64,000 bases of DNA from NCBI GenBank assembly GCA_965231025.1, contig OZ246407.1:1-64000 (forward strand), in the 5' to 3' direction. The notes beneath the pieces were generated by a model that worked only from the letters and a program-made list of their open reading frames with translations, did no database searches and was not told where the DNA came from. Below, one piece after another: positions 26,092 through 33,615 of this stretch. The position numbers were made by a program, and so were the translations under genes. Within the stretch, counting starts at the first letter, position 1. The number at the start of each line of letters is the position of its first letter. This stretch comes from PALSA-1335 sp965231025 (GTDB taxonomy: Bacteria; Patescibacteriota; Gracilibacteria; UBA1369).

Positions 26092-26412
26092 TTAGCTGAG
26101 ACTGGCTTTTAAAAATTCTTCGGGATTTTCTTCCTTTGAATCCTGCTTTTCCTGAAAAAATAACCCTTTCTTTTTTGCGTCTTTCCCTTTTTGAACTATG
26201 AGTTGTCCGAGGGCGGGATCGGCATCTATACCGACGGCAATCATGTTGTCGACCCTTTTATTGGCATTCATAAGTTGGCTGTAAAAAAAATCCACCGCCG
26301 TAACCGGGAGTTTTTTGTAATTCTGGAGCCAATACTCCTTCGTTTTGGCATCGACCACCAGACTCCGGTCGAGCTCGACGAGAAACCTGTCATAAAGTTC
26401 CTTGTTTGTCAT
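26092..26412 (-). CDS. small first gene of giant-protein cassette 1
   Basis: A 106-residue helical protein, clearly paralogous to the gene at 48444-48764. Both have ELYxxFxxELDRSLVxDxKTxEYWxxN, LPVxAVDFFYxQL, VGIDADP and the tail EENPEEFLKASL. It lies 4 bases upstream of the giant gene, as in the second cassette. I chose the ATG at 26412 because MTNKELYDRF aligns with the paralog's MTKQELYEQF; the ATG at 26427 is possible. The frame from 26451 is excluded because a promoter -10 overlaps it. Function unknown; the tight pairing suggests a chaperone-like or structural partner of the giant protein. Confidence 0.8.
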   Translation of the reverse strand: MTNKELYDRFLVELDRSLVVDAKTKEYWLQNYKKLPVTAVDFFYSQLMNANKRVDNMIAVGIDADPALGQLIVQKGKDAKKKGLFFQEKQDSKEENPEEFLKASLS

Positions 26413-26441
26413 GAGAGTTTTTGGCATAAATATATCCTGAC

Positions 26442-26470
26442 ATTTTACCATTTTTCAGCACTTTTTTGAA
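26442..26470 (-). promoter_or_regulatory. promoter of giant-protein cassette 1
   Basis: TTCAAA (26465-26470), a 17-base spacer ending in TGG, and TAAAAT (26442-26447) on the minus strand. The paralogous cassette has TGGTATAAT at the same relative position. Confidence 0.6.
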
Positions 26471-26594
26471 CTCCAACTCCTCTCCTTGGAGAGATAGAGG
26501 TTTACTTTTTTTAGCAACGTGGTGAAATAATACAAGTGGGTGCGGAAATTGCGCTAAACAAACGAAAACAGCCATCTGGAGATTCACTTTCCGG

Positions 26595-26618
26595 TCTTTT
26601 TATGCTAGAATAAAAAGA
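26595..26618 (+). promoter_or_regulatory. inverted repeat overlapping the -10 of the pilB-like gene
   Basis: TCTTTTTAT (26595-26603) and ATAAAAAGA (26610-26618) are exact complements around GCTAGA. The extended -10 TGCTAGAAT (26603-26611) lies across the loop and right arm. It may be an operator or a start-proximal RNA hairpin. Confidence 0.5.
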
Positions 26619-26634
26619 TTAAGTTCCCCCGAAT

Positions 26635-28626
26635 ATGCCCGAAAATCAACCGGCAAATCAGACTCCACCGGCACCCATGGTTGCGGAAAGTACTCCGGCA
26701 ACCGGAACTCCCGTGCCCGCTGCTCAAACGACTGCCGGCACCCAGGCACCTCCGCCGGCCGTACAACCGCCGGCTGCCGTCCAGACGCAACAAGTTGCGC
26801 CGGTGCAGCAGTCCTCTCCCACAGTCACCCCGTCAGTGGCGTCATTGGCGAACCCGGCGGTACAGGAAGATCTGGAAGCGCAAGCTCCGGCGACACCCGC
26901 TGCTGCCGCGCAATCGGCACCCGCGGCCGCGACCTCCACCCCTTTGACCAAGGAAAAATCTGCGGCCGAAGACGGAAAAGCGCCCAAGTCCGTCGACCAG
27001 ACACTCGAAAAAATTAACCGGGGTTTCAAGGAACGCGCCACCATCGAAAAAGCCAAGCAGTTGAATATGCAATATATCAACATTAGCGTCACGCCGATCA
27101 ATCCGGACCTCCTCAAACTTCTTGCGCCAGAAACGGTAAAAAAGGGCTTGATCATGCCGTTCTTTAAGATAGGCAAAAAGGTGAGAATCGCCGTGGCGGA
27201 TCCGGAAAATCCCGACACCAAAGCCGCGCTTCAGGAATTGATCGGAAAAGGGTATGAGCTCAACATCAACCTCGCGTCCGACGACGGGATTTTGGAAGCC
27301 GCAAGACTGTATGAAGGGGAGCAGTACAAAATTAAAAAGGCCATGGACACCAGTCTTTCCGAAGACAAAATCAAGGCCTACGAACAGGAAATCCAGCAGC
27401 TTGAAGATCTTAAAACCCGCCTGCCGAATATCAGTTCGGAGGAGGCGGTCTATTTGATCAGTGTCGGCGCCCTCAAAACCGGCGCGTCCGATATGCACAT
27501 GGAACCGGATGAAAAAGGAACCCGCCTCCGATTCCGTATCGACGGGGTGCTCCACACCATTTTTGAGATTGAAAAAGGCGTGTATACCAACATCGCGAAC
27601 CAGATCAAATACCAGTGCAAAATGAAGCTCAACATCAACAATGAGCCTCAGGACGGACGTTACAGTTTTACCGTCAATGAGCGCAAAGTCGATGTTCGCG
27701 TATCCATACTGCCCACCGAATTCGGTGAAACGATCGTCTGCCGTCTGCTGGATAGCGGACGTAAAATCGTGGAATTTGAAGAGATGGGGTTCTGGGGCGA
27801 AAATCTTCAGCACATCGAACACCTGACCAAAATTTCGCACGGAATGATTTTGATTACCGGCCCGACCGGCTCGGGTAAAACAACCACGCTGTATACGATG
27901 CTGGATAAGTTCAACAAACCCGAAAGCAAAGTAATTACCCTTGAAGACCCTATCGAATACCATCTCCCAGGAATCTCCCAGAGTCAGATCAATGAAAAAA
28001 GGGGATACGATTTCGTCGGCGGCCTGCGCGCCATTTTACGCCAGGACCCTGACGTCGTCATGCTCGGTGAAATCCGTGACCTGCAGACTGCGGAAACCGC
28101 GGCGCAGGCCGCCCTGACCGGTCACGTACTGTTAAGCACGTTGCACACCAACAGCGCCATCGAATCCATCCCGCGTCTCATCAATATCGGTCTTCCGCCG
28201 TTTATGGTCGCCCCCTCGCTGAATACCATCATTGCCCAGCGTCTGGTCCGTCGTATTTGCCCGGCATGCCAGAAGATCGAACCCGTGCCAAAGACGGAAT
28301 TCGACGAACTCACCAACATGGTTGCAAGCATCAAAAAAATCCGCCCTTCCCTGAGCGACCTCACGGTCCCGACGGAGCTTCCCAACGCTCCCGGCTGCGA
28401 TGTATGCAGCCACACCGGTTACAAAGGACGCATCTGCGTCGTGGAACTGGTGAACATTGATTTTGAAATGCGCGACCTCATTTTAAACAAGGCAAGTTCG
28501 ACCAAACTGATCGAAGCCGCGCGCCGCAAAGGAATGCTCACCATGCGCGAAGATGGAATCCTCAAAGTTCTTAAGGGGCTCACAACGCTCGAAGAGGTCC
28601 ACCGCGTCACCGCGATCGTCGAATAA
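26635..28626 (+). CDS. pilB: type IV pilus assembly / type II secretion ATPase, PilB-GspE family
   Basis: A 663-residue secretion ATPase that powers pilus extension or pseudopilus assembly. The first 120 residues are a Pro/Ala/Gln/Thr-rich disordered region, unusual for the family. The N1 domain (GFKERATIEKAKQLNMQYINIS...) and the ATPase core follow. Walker A ITGPTGSGKTTTLYTM is near residue 410, the Asp box TLEDPIEYHLPGISQSQIN follows, Walker B is RQDPDVVMLGEIRD, and the His box is TGHVLLSTLHTN. A zinc-binding insert has CPAC near 542 and CDVC near 588, typical of PilB/GspE. No other pilus gene lies in the window. In CPR bacteria such pili are linked to DNA uptake, which would fit the nearby dprA. 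Confidence 0.93.
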   Translation: MPENQPANQTPPAPMVAESTPATGTPVPAAQTTAGTQAPPPAVQPPAAVQTQQVAPVQQSSPTVTPSVASLANPAVQEDLEAQAPATPAAAAQSAPAAATSTPLTKEKSAAEDGKAPKSVDQTLEKINRGFKERATIEKAKQLNMQYINISVTPINPDLLKLLAPETVKKGLIMPFFKIGKKVRIAVADPENPDTKAALQELIGKGYELNINLASDDGILEAARLYEGEQYKIKKAMDTSLSEDKIKAYEQEIQQLEDLKTRLPNISSEEAVYLISVGALKTGASDMHMEPDEKGTRLRFRIDGVLHTIFEIEKGVYTNIANQIKYQCKMKLNINNEPQDGRYSFTVNERKVDVRVSILPTEFGETIVCRLLDSGRKIVEFEEMGFWGENLQHIEHLTKISHGMILITGPTGSGKTTTLYTMLDKFNKPESKVITLEDPIEYHLPGISQSQINEKRGYDFVGGLRAILRQDPDVVMLGEIRDLQTAETAAQAALTGHVLLSTLHTNSAIESIPRLINIGLPPFMVAPSLNTIIAQRLVRRICPACQKIEPVPKTEFDELTNMVASIKKIRPSLSDLTVPTELPNAPGCDVCSHTGYKGRICVVELVNIDFEMRDLILNKASSTKLIEAARRKGMLTMREDGILKVLKGLTTLEEVHRVTAIVE

Positions 28627-28629
28627 ACC

Positions 28630-29004
28630 CTAACGCAGGAGGTCATCCCTTACACTCCACAGCATTTCCCTGTTTTGCTCGATGAGTTCCTGGAATTCCA
28701 ATTCAGTGAGGATGATCATAGTTTTGGGTATGCCGAATTTGGTCTTTTCATAAAGAAAATCGGTACTACATGGGCTCTGCCGCACCAGGTTGAAGACAGT
28801 TTTCTGATCATCGGTAAGGGTAAGAATTTTTTCAAGAAAGGCGGATCCGGAATTTTTCCTGGTAATCATTATCCTGCAGGGCTTTAACAAAATAATTCCG
28901 TCTTTGTATTCGAAAAGAAATTTTCTACCCTTCATTTTCCTGCGAACAACTCTTGGAATTGTGATTTGCCCCTGGGGAGACAGGGTGACTACTCGTGTGA
29001 ACAT
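28630..29004 (-). CDS. AbrB-type N-terminal domain joined to a DprA-like C-terminal winged helix
   Basis: A 124-residue protein with two parts. Residues 1-42 (FTRVVTLSPQGQITIPRVVRRKMKGRKFLFEYKDGIILLKP) look like a SpoVT/AbrB/MazE swapped-hairpin DNA-binding domain. Residues 62-124 (LTDDQKTVFNLVRQSPCSTDFLYEKTK...) align with the last 60 residues of the neighbouring DprA, sharing CSTDxLxEKT, ILTELEFxxxxxQNRxxLW. In DprA this tail is a winged-helix-like domain. The gene lies 123 bases downstream of dprA in the same direction. A DNA-binding regulator that borrows the DprA tail is a plausible reading; its target is unknown. Confidence 0.7.
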   Translation of the reverse strand: MFTRVVTLSPQGQITIPRVVRRKMKGRKFLFEYKDGIILLKPCRIMITRKNSGSAFLEKILTLTDDQKTVFNLVRQSPCSTDFLYEKTKFGIPKTMIILTELEFQELIEQNREMLWSVRDDLLR

Positions 29005-29127
29005 AAATTCTAAAATAATTTATTTTTAGATTTTTATTTTTTATTCAACGCCATCCCATAAGGATGGGAGGAATAAGAAGAAAATTGGCGAATGCATGGC
29101 CCAACGTGTGTTTGTTCGGTTAATATT

Positions 29128-30192
29128 TTAACAGGCCAATTCCCACAATAAATCACGATTTTGACGAACCGCCCCTTTGAATTCGAGCTCGGTTAAAAGG
29201 ATATTCATCTGTTGGACGGGAACCAATGTTTTTTCAACAAGTTCGTCGGTTGAGCAGGGCCGGCCATCAAACGCGTCGACCACCTGTTTTTCAGTGACAC
29301 TCAGGGAAGGGAGAAATTTTTTTGACGATAAGCCAAGGCCATCCAAAAATTGAGAGATGCCGAGTATGGGGATTGCCCCGTCGGAAATAAGCTGCAGGCA
29401 CCCTTGGGACTGTGGCCTGGTAATATCTCCCGGAAGGGCATAGACATCCCGGTTATACTCATTGGCAAGACGCGCGGTAACCCGGGCGCCCGATTTTTCT
29501 CCAGCCTCAATGACTACCGTTGCTTCGCAAAGCCCGGCGATAATCCGGTTCCTTTGAAGGAATCTTACGGGAAAAGCGGGATCTGAAGGCGGATATTCGG
29601 AAATCAGAGTGCCGCCTTGTTCAAGGATTTTTTCCGACAGCCGGTGATGAGTCGAGGGAGTGATATCAAAAAGTCCGGAAGCCAGAACCGCGACGGTGGG
29701 TTTTTCCAAACTCGCGGCGGCAAAATGGGAAATCGCGTCGATGCCAAAAGCCAGTCCGCTCACCACAATAACCCCGCGCGCGGCCAGAGCCTCAGCCAGA
29801 TCATAGGCAATTTTTTCACCGTAAACGCTGGGGTTGCGGGTACCCACGACGGCAATCATCCGACGGCCGGCGTTCAGGGCCGCGCCTTTGCGGTAGAGTA
29901 AAAACGGCGCATCGGGAAGCTGCAAAAGGGCTTTGGGGTACTCGCGGTGTTGGCGGCTCACGGCCACGATGTCCCTTTCCCACAGTTTCGAAAACTCCGC
30001 GTCCGCATCAAACCCGCGGCGAAAATCAACGAGCCGCCCCGCATATTTTTCCTTCACGCCGGCAGCCGTAAGCTCATCAAGCCGGGCCTTTTCCCACACG
30101 TACCTCCAATCACCGAATTTTTTCCACAAACACGCAAGCGTCCTGCGGTCGGATTCCACTGCACAATTGATGGCATGAAGAAATTTTTCCAT
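29128..30192 (-). CDS. dprA: DNA-processing protein DprA
   Basis: A 354-residue protein that protects incoming single-stranded DNA and loads RecA during natural transformation. The N-terminal 60 or so residues are a SAM/HhH-like region. The Rossmann-like core has MIAVVGTRNPSVYG near residue 110, VIVVSGLAFGIDAISHFAA, VAVLASGLF and FLQRNRIIAGLCEATVVIEAGEKSGARVTARLANEYNRDVYALPGDI, all diagnostic. The C-terminal winged helix (residues 295-354) is closely similar to the tail of the small gene downstream. The presence of dprA with a PilB-type ATPase fits competence. Confidence 0.96.
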   Translation of the reverse strand: MEKFLHAINCAVESDRRTLACLWKKFGDWRYVWEKARLDELTAAGVKEKYAGRLVDFRRGFDADAEFSKLWERDIVAVSRQHREYPKALLQLPDAPFLLYRKGAALNAGRRMIAVVGTRNPSVYGEKIAYDLAEALAARGVIVVSGLAFGIDAISHFAAASLEKPTVAVLASGLFDITPSTHHRLSEKILEQGGTLISEYPPSDPAFPVRFLQRNRIIAGLCEATVVIEAGEKSGARVTARLANEYNRDVYALPGDITRPQSQGCLQLISDGAIPILGISQFLDGLGLSSKKFLPSLSVTEKQVVDAFDGRPCSTDELVEKTLVPVQQMNILLTELEFKGAVRQNRDLLWELAC

Positions 30193-30253
30193 GCGGCAAT
30201 CATACCTTCCGTTGTTTAACGCTTTTCTAAAAAAAAGCTGAATTTTTCCTAAA

Positions 30254-30655
30254 CTAATCTCGGCGGCGTTCGCTTATCGGTTCCGATAAACCGAAAAATG
30301 ACTCTGCCTCACCGTAAACCTGATCTCCGATCAGACCTTTGGAGCGCAAAGTGCTCACAACGGAAAACACGCGTGACACCTCTGCGGGATCAACGCCTCC
30401 ATTTGATCTTTGTGCCATCAGCTGAATAATCTTCGTGTGGACGGCTGCCTCAATCTCTGGAATATCTTTCGGAGAAAGAAGAGAAACACTGATCGGCTTT
30501 GGTTCGGAATCATCCTCAAGTCCGCCGCCTTCAGCAAAGGAGGCGCGTTCCTCGCGGAAGCGTACCTTGTCAGCTTCAGTCATCGTATTTTTTCTCGCGT
30601 CCGCGAATAATGCATCAGCCTCTTCCGGAGTTATCTCCTCACGTTCTGCACCCAT
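30254..30655 (-). CDS. hypothetical cytoplasmic protein
   Basis: A 133-residue acidic helical protein (MGAEREEITPEEADALFADARKNTMTEADKVRFREERASF...), without a recognised family. I chose the ATG at 30655 because a strong promoter lies just upstream, and the longer frame from 30727 runs through it. It is followed by dprA at a 61-base distance in the same direction. Confidence 0.6.
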   Translation of the reverse strand: MGAEREEITPEEADALFADARKNTMTEADKVRFREERASFAEGGGLEDDSEPKPISVSLLSPKDIPEIEAAVHTKIIQLMAQRSNGGVDPAEVSRVFSVVSTLRSKGLIGDQVYGEAESFFGLSEPISERRRD

Positions 30656-30681
30656 AATGGTATTATTAAAAAGTGGCAGCC

Positions 30682-30709
30682 AATATAATTGAGCCCCCAA
30701 AAAAGTCAA
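30682..30709 (-). promoter_or_regulatory. promoter of the 30655 gene and probably dprA
   Basis: TTGACT (30704-30709), a 16-base spacer and TATATT (30682-30687) on the minus strand, just after the purM stop. Confidence 0.7.
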
Positions 30710-30716
30710 GAGTGTG

Positions 30717-31790
30717 CTAATCCTCAAAAACCAGCTGCTTGCCGGGCTTAAAGAACCCCTGGCTTACGAGCCGGACCCCCTGCTCCTTGGTAACCTCGCC
30801 GATGATCCGCGCCTGAATGCCGTGTTCGTCCATCTTTTTTTCGATTTTCTCGAACTCATTGCTCACCACGATCATGCCGGTACCCATATTCCAGACCTCA
30901 TAAGCCTCTTTATCGGTTACTTTGCCCATTTCCTGGAGTTTAAGCATCGGATCGTGCGGAGCCCAAAGATTGTCCAGATCGGCGCCGTAATTACCTAAAA
31001 CACGCGTAATATTACCGGGAATACCGCCTCCGGTAACATTGGCCAGGGCCTTGATGTCACACACCCGTTTTTTCCGGAAACGGCCCAAAAGTTCAAGCAG
31101 GGCGCCCGAATAGATGACCGAAGGGGTCAATGCGATTTCACCCCAGCTGTGCCGCTTGTCATACGGCTCATTGAACCAGTTGGCGCCGAATTTTTCTTTG
31201 AGGACGTGGCGGACCAGGCTGAATCCGTTGGAACGGAAGCCGCGGCATCGTAAACCTATGATCTTATCACCGGGAACGACGTCCTTGCCGGTAATGAATT
31301 TCTTTTTCTCAACAATCCCGACCGCGGACGAATTCCAGGTGTTCCCGTTCACGAGTGCGGGCATCTCCGCGATTTCTCCCCCGGGAACGACCACTTTTTG
31401 CTCCACGCAGGCCTTTCGCAAGCCCTCCATCATCGGACCGATGACTTTGGAGGTCACTTTATTCGTGTCAATGGTGTTGGTAATCGCGATGGTTTCGGCA
31501 CCGACGCACACCGCGTCGTCCGCGACCATGGCCAGCAGGTCGTAACCCAGCGTGCCGAATTTTCCGATGGCTTCGGCTATAGCGATTTTTGAACCCACGC
31601 CGTCGCAATTCTGCACCAGGTAATAATCGCCGAAATCCAGAGCGCCGGTAAACCCGCCGTCCATCTGGACCGGTTCGCCGAACATGCCTTTGCGGCTGGC
31701 AAAAGTCTTTTTTGCCGCCTCATACGCCAGGGCCGAACATTTGTCGCCCATCGTGATATCCACGCCCGATTTTTTGTAAAGTCCTGCCAT
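30717..31790 (-). CDS. purM: phosphoribosylformylglycinamidine cyclo-ligase (AIR synthetase)
   Basis: Catalyses ATP-dependent closure of the imidazole ring in purine synthesis (FGAM to AIR). The 357-residue protein shows MAGLYKKSGVDITMGDKCSALAY at the start, VQNCDGVGSKIAIAEAIGKFGTLGYDLLAMVADDAVCVGAE, VPGGEIAEMP, RGFRSNGFSLVRHVLKEKF and ANVTGGGIPGNITRVL, the standard PurM blocks. No other purine gene is present in the window; it sits between ftsE and dprA, so it is not in a pur operon here. An isolated purM in a CPR genome could indicate a partial or salvage-linked pathway. Confidence 0.94.
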   Translation of the reverse strand: MAGLYKKSGVDITMGDKCSALAYEAAKKTFASRKGMFGEPVQMDGGFTGALDFGDYYLVQNCDGVGSKIAIAEAIGKFGTLGYDLLAMVADDAVCVGAETIAITNTIDTNKVTSKVIGPMMEGLRKACVEQKVVVPGGEIAEMPALVNGNTWNSSAVGIVEKKKFITGKDVVPGDKIIGLRCRGFRSNGFSLVRHVLKEKFGANWFNEPYDKRHSWGEIALTPSVIYSGALLELLGRFRKKRVCDIKALANVTGGGIPGNITRVLGNYGADLDNLWAPHDPMLKLQEMGKVTDKEAYEVWNMGTGMIVVSNEFEKIEKKMDEHGIQARIIGEVTKEQGVRLVSQGFFKPGKQLVFED

Positions 31791-31811
31791 ACCTACATTC
31801 GTAATGAGTAA

Positions 31812-32504
31812 TTATGAATTCGTCATTTCCACATGATACCCGCTGTGCTGACGGTCGCTGACCACTTTGCCCTGGTCGATTTTAATCACCCTTTTGCGGA
31901 TATGGTCGACCAGAAGGGGATTATGGGTGGTCAAAATCACGGTAATCCCATCTTTATTGATCTTGAGAAAAAGGTCAATGATTCCCTTGGCGGTTATGGG
32001 GTCCAGATTCCCCGTGGGCTCATCGGCAACCACTAAACCCGGGTTGTGGACAAGAGCGCGCGCTATGGCCAGACGCTGCTTTTCACCCCCGGAAAGCTGG
32101 TGCGGGAACTGACGGTGTTTTTCATGGAGACCGACGATTTCCAGCACTTCGGGAACCCTTTTTTTAATATCCGCGGTTTCATAGCCGCAAACCTCAAGCG
32201 CAAACGCGACGTTCTCATAGACATTTTTCTGGGGAAGCAGCTTGTAGTCCTGGAAAACGACTCCGATCCTGCGGCGGAAATACTGCATCGCGCGTTCATT
32301 CATATCGTTCACCACGTAGCCGTCCACGCTGATGCGCCCGTGCTGTATCTTTTCAGCGCCGATCAGCGAATAGATCAGGGTCGATTTTCCAGCACCGGAC
32401 GGGCCGATCACGGAAACAAACTCCCCGCGCATGATGGAAAGATTCAGTTTATCCAGCACCGCCGTCCTTCCATACCTTTTTGTGACGTTCTCAAAAACGA
32501 TCAT
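31812..32504 (-). CDS. ftsE: cell division ATP-binding protein FtsE
   Basis: A 230-residue ABC ATPase that, with the membrane protein FtsX, controls peptidoglycan hydrolases at the septum. Walker A is GPSGAGKST near residue 35, the Q-loop FQDYKLLPQKNVYENVAFAL is FtsE-typical, the signature is LSGGEKQRLAIARA, Walker B is VVADEPTGNLDP and the switch is TTHNPLLVD. I chose the ATG at 32504 (MIVFENVTKRYG), the family start. No ftsX gene follows, although the two are normally adjacent; the next gene is purM, 21 bases later. The C-terminus (DRQHSGYHVEMTNS) is short. Confidence 0.9.
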   Translation of the reverse strand: MIVFENVTKRYGRTAVLDKLNLSIMRGEFVSVIGPSGAGKSTLIYSLIGAEKIQHGRISVDGYVVNDMNERAMQYFRRRIGVVFQDYKLLPQKNVYENVAFALEVCGYETADIKKRVPEVLEIVGLHEKHRQFPHQLSGGEKQRLAIARALVHNPGLVVADEPTGNLDPITAKGIIDLFLKINKDGITVILTTHNPLLVDHIRKRVIKIDQGKVVSDRQHSGYHVEMTNS

Positions 32505-32588
32505 ACCGGCAAAAATACTTGAAGGTACGCCCACTATACCAAACTTCCTTGAAAGAAGCCAGTTAGGCCATCCAAGAGCCATAATCGT

Positions 32589-33551
32589 CTAGCGGTGGTA
32601 CTTGTCATGCACCTCTTTCAACCGTTTGTTCGTCAGGTGGGTGTATATCTGTGTGGTGGTAATCGAAGAATGGCCGAGCATCTCCTGCACGGAACGGATA
32701 TCAGCTCCGTTCACCAGCATTTCCGTCGCGAATGAATGGCGCAACACGTGGGGCGTAACCTTTTTGATGATACCCGCGCGCCGTGCGTACGTACGGACCA
32801 GGTACTCCACCATCACCGTACTCAGCCTTCGTTTTTCGCCAAGGGTAATATCCTCGCCATTTTTTGAATGCCGGTAGTTTAAAAACAAAGGCTCAAAATT
32901 ATCGTCTCTCAGATTCAGATACGATTGAACGGCCTCAACCGCACGGCCGGACAAAAAAACGATCCTCGGCTTGCGCCCCTTTCCTCTGACCATAAACTCC
33001 CTCCGGGACAGATCGACCTGCGCCCTGTTGAGCGAAACCAGTTCACTCACGCGCAAGCCGGTGGAATAGAGCATTTCCAGCATTGCCAGGTCCCTGGCCG
33101 CCCGTGCCGCGCCGTGGTCGCCAACCGCCCCTTTGGCATCCGTTCCCCCGTATTTCACCACGGCGTCAAAAAGCCTCTCGAGCTCCTCCCGGGATAAATA
33201 TTCGACGCTCCGTTCGGGAATTTTACTCAGGTCAATCTTTTCCGGTGCCAGCGTGGGAATATCGTTTTTGATCAAATATTTCAAAAACGCCCGGAGCGCG
33301 ATGACATGATAATTTTGGGTTTTGACGCTGAGCAGCTGTTTGCCTTTGTCGTCCTCAAGGCGGTTCAAATACAGGCGGTAGTTCTGCACGGTATCAACAG
33401 TAATCGCCTTCGGTGAAACATTTTCACCCATCCACTTCGCAAACCTTTGCAAATAGTGGTGGTAGTTCTCGATCGTTTTTTTTGACTGATTTTTTCCGAT
33501 TTCCGCGTGTTCCAAAAAACGGACAACCAGGGGGCCAAGGTTCATATCCAA
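32589..33551 (-). CDS. tyrosine recombinase, XerC/XerD type
   Basis: A 320-residue site-specific recombinase, probably for chromosome dimer resolution. It has an N-terminal SAM-like core-binding domain (residues 1-95) and a catalytic domain with the full set of residues: Arg in YSTGLRVSELVSL, Lys in VRGKGRKPRIV, HxxR in TPHVLRHSFATEML, His in EMLGHSSITTTQIY, and the nucleophilic Tyr in the same segment. Single-Xer systems are common in small genomes. An insert in the middle (GTDAKGAVGDHGAARAARD) is slightly unusual. There is no sign of integrase-type neighbours, so a housekeeping role is more likely. Confidence 0.93.
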   Translation of the reverse strand: MDMNLGPLVVRFLEHAEIGKNQSKKTIENYHHYLQRFAKWMGENVSPKAITVDTVQNYRLYLNRLEDDKGKQLLSVKTQNYHVIALRAFLKYLIKNDIPTLAPEKIDLSKIPERSVEYLSREELERLFDAVVKYGGTDAKGAVGDHGAARAARDLAMLEMLYSTGLRVSELVSLNRAQVDLSRREFMVRGKGRKPRIVFLSGRAVEAVQSYLNLRDDNFEPLFLNYRHSKNGEDITLGEKRRLSTVMVEYLVRTYARRAGIIKKVTPHVLRHSFATEMLVNGADIRSVQEMLGHSSITTTQIYTHLTNKRLKEVHDKYHR

Positions 33552-33585
33552 AGGTAAGATTTGCTTTTATTCTAACACTAAAAAA

Positions 33586-33594
33586 TGGTATATT
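33586..33594 (+). promoter_or_regulatory. extended -10 promoter TGG-TATATT
   Basis: TGGTATATT lies 21 bases before the ATG of the first SLH gene. No clear -35 is seen. Confidence 0.45.
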
Positions 33595-33615
33595 ACAGTG
33601 AGTTTAAGGTAACGC

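Noticed and set aside
26477..26490. CTCTCC-TT-GGAGAG as a terminator
   Set aside because: The loop is too short, the T-run lies some distance away, and no gene ends nearby on the plus strand.
26842..27963. 373-codon minus-strand frame inside the pilB-like gene
   Set aside because: Antisense shadow of a well-supported ATPase, with no recognisable protein features.
29051..29067. Hairpin CCATCC-CATAA-GGATGG between dprA and the AbrB-like gene as a terminator
   Set aside because: No T-run follows in the direction of transcription; it may only be a chance repeat.
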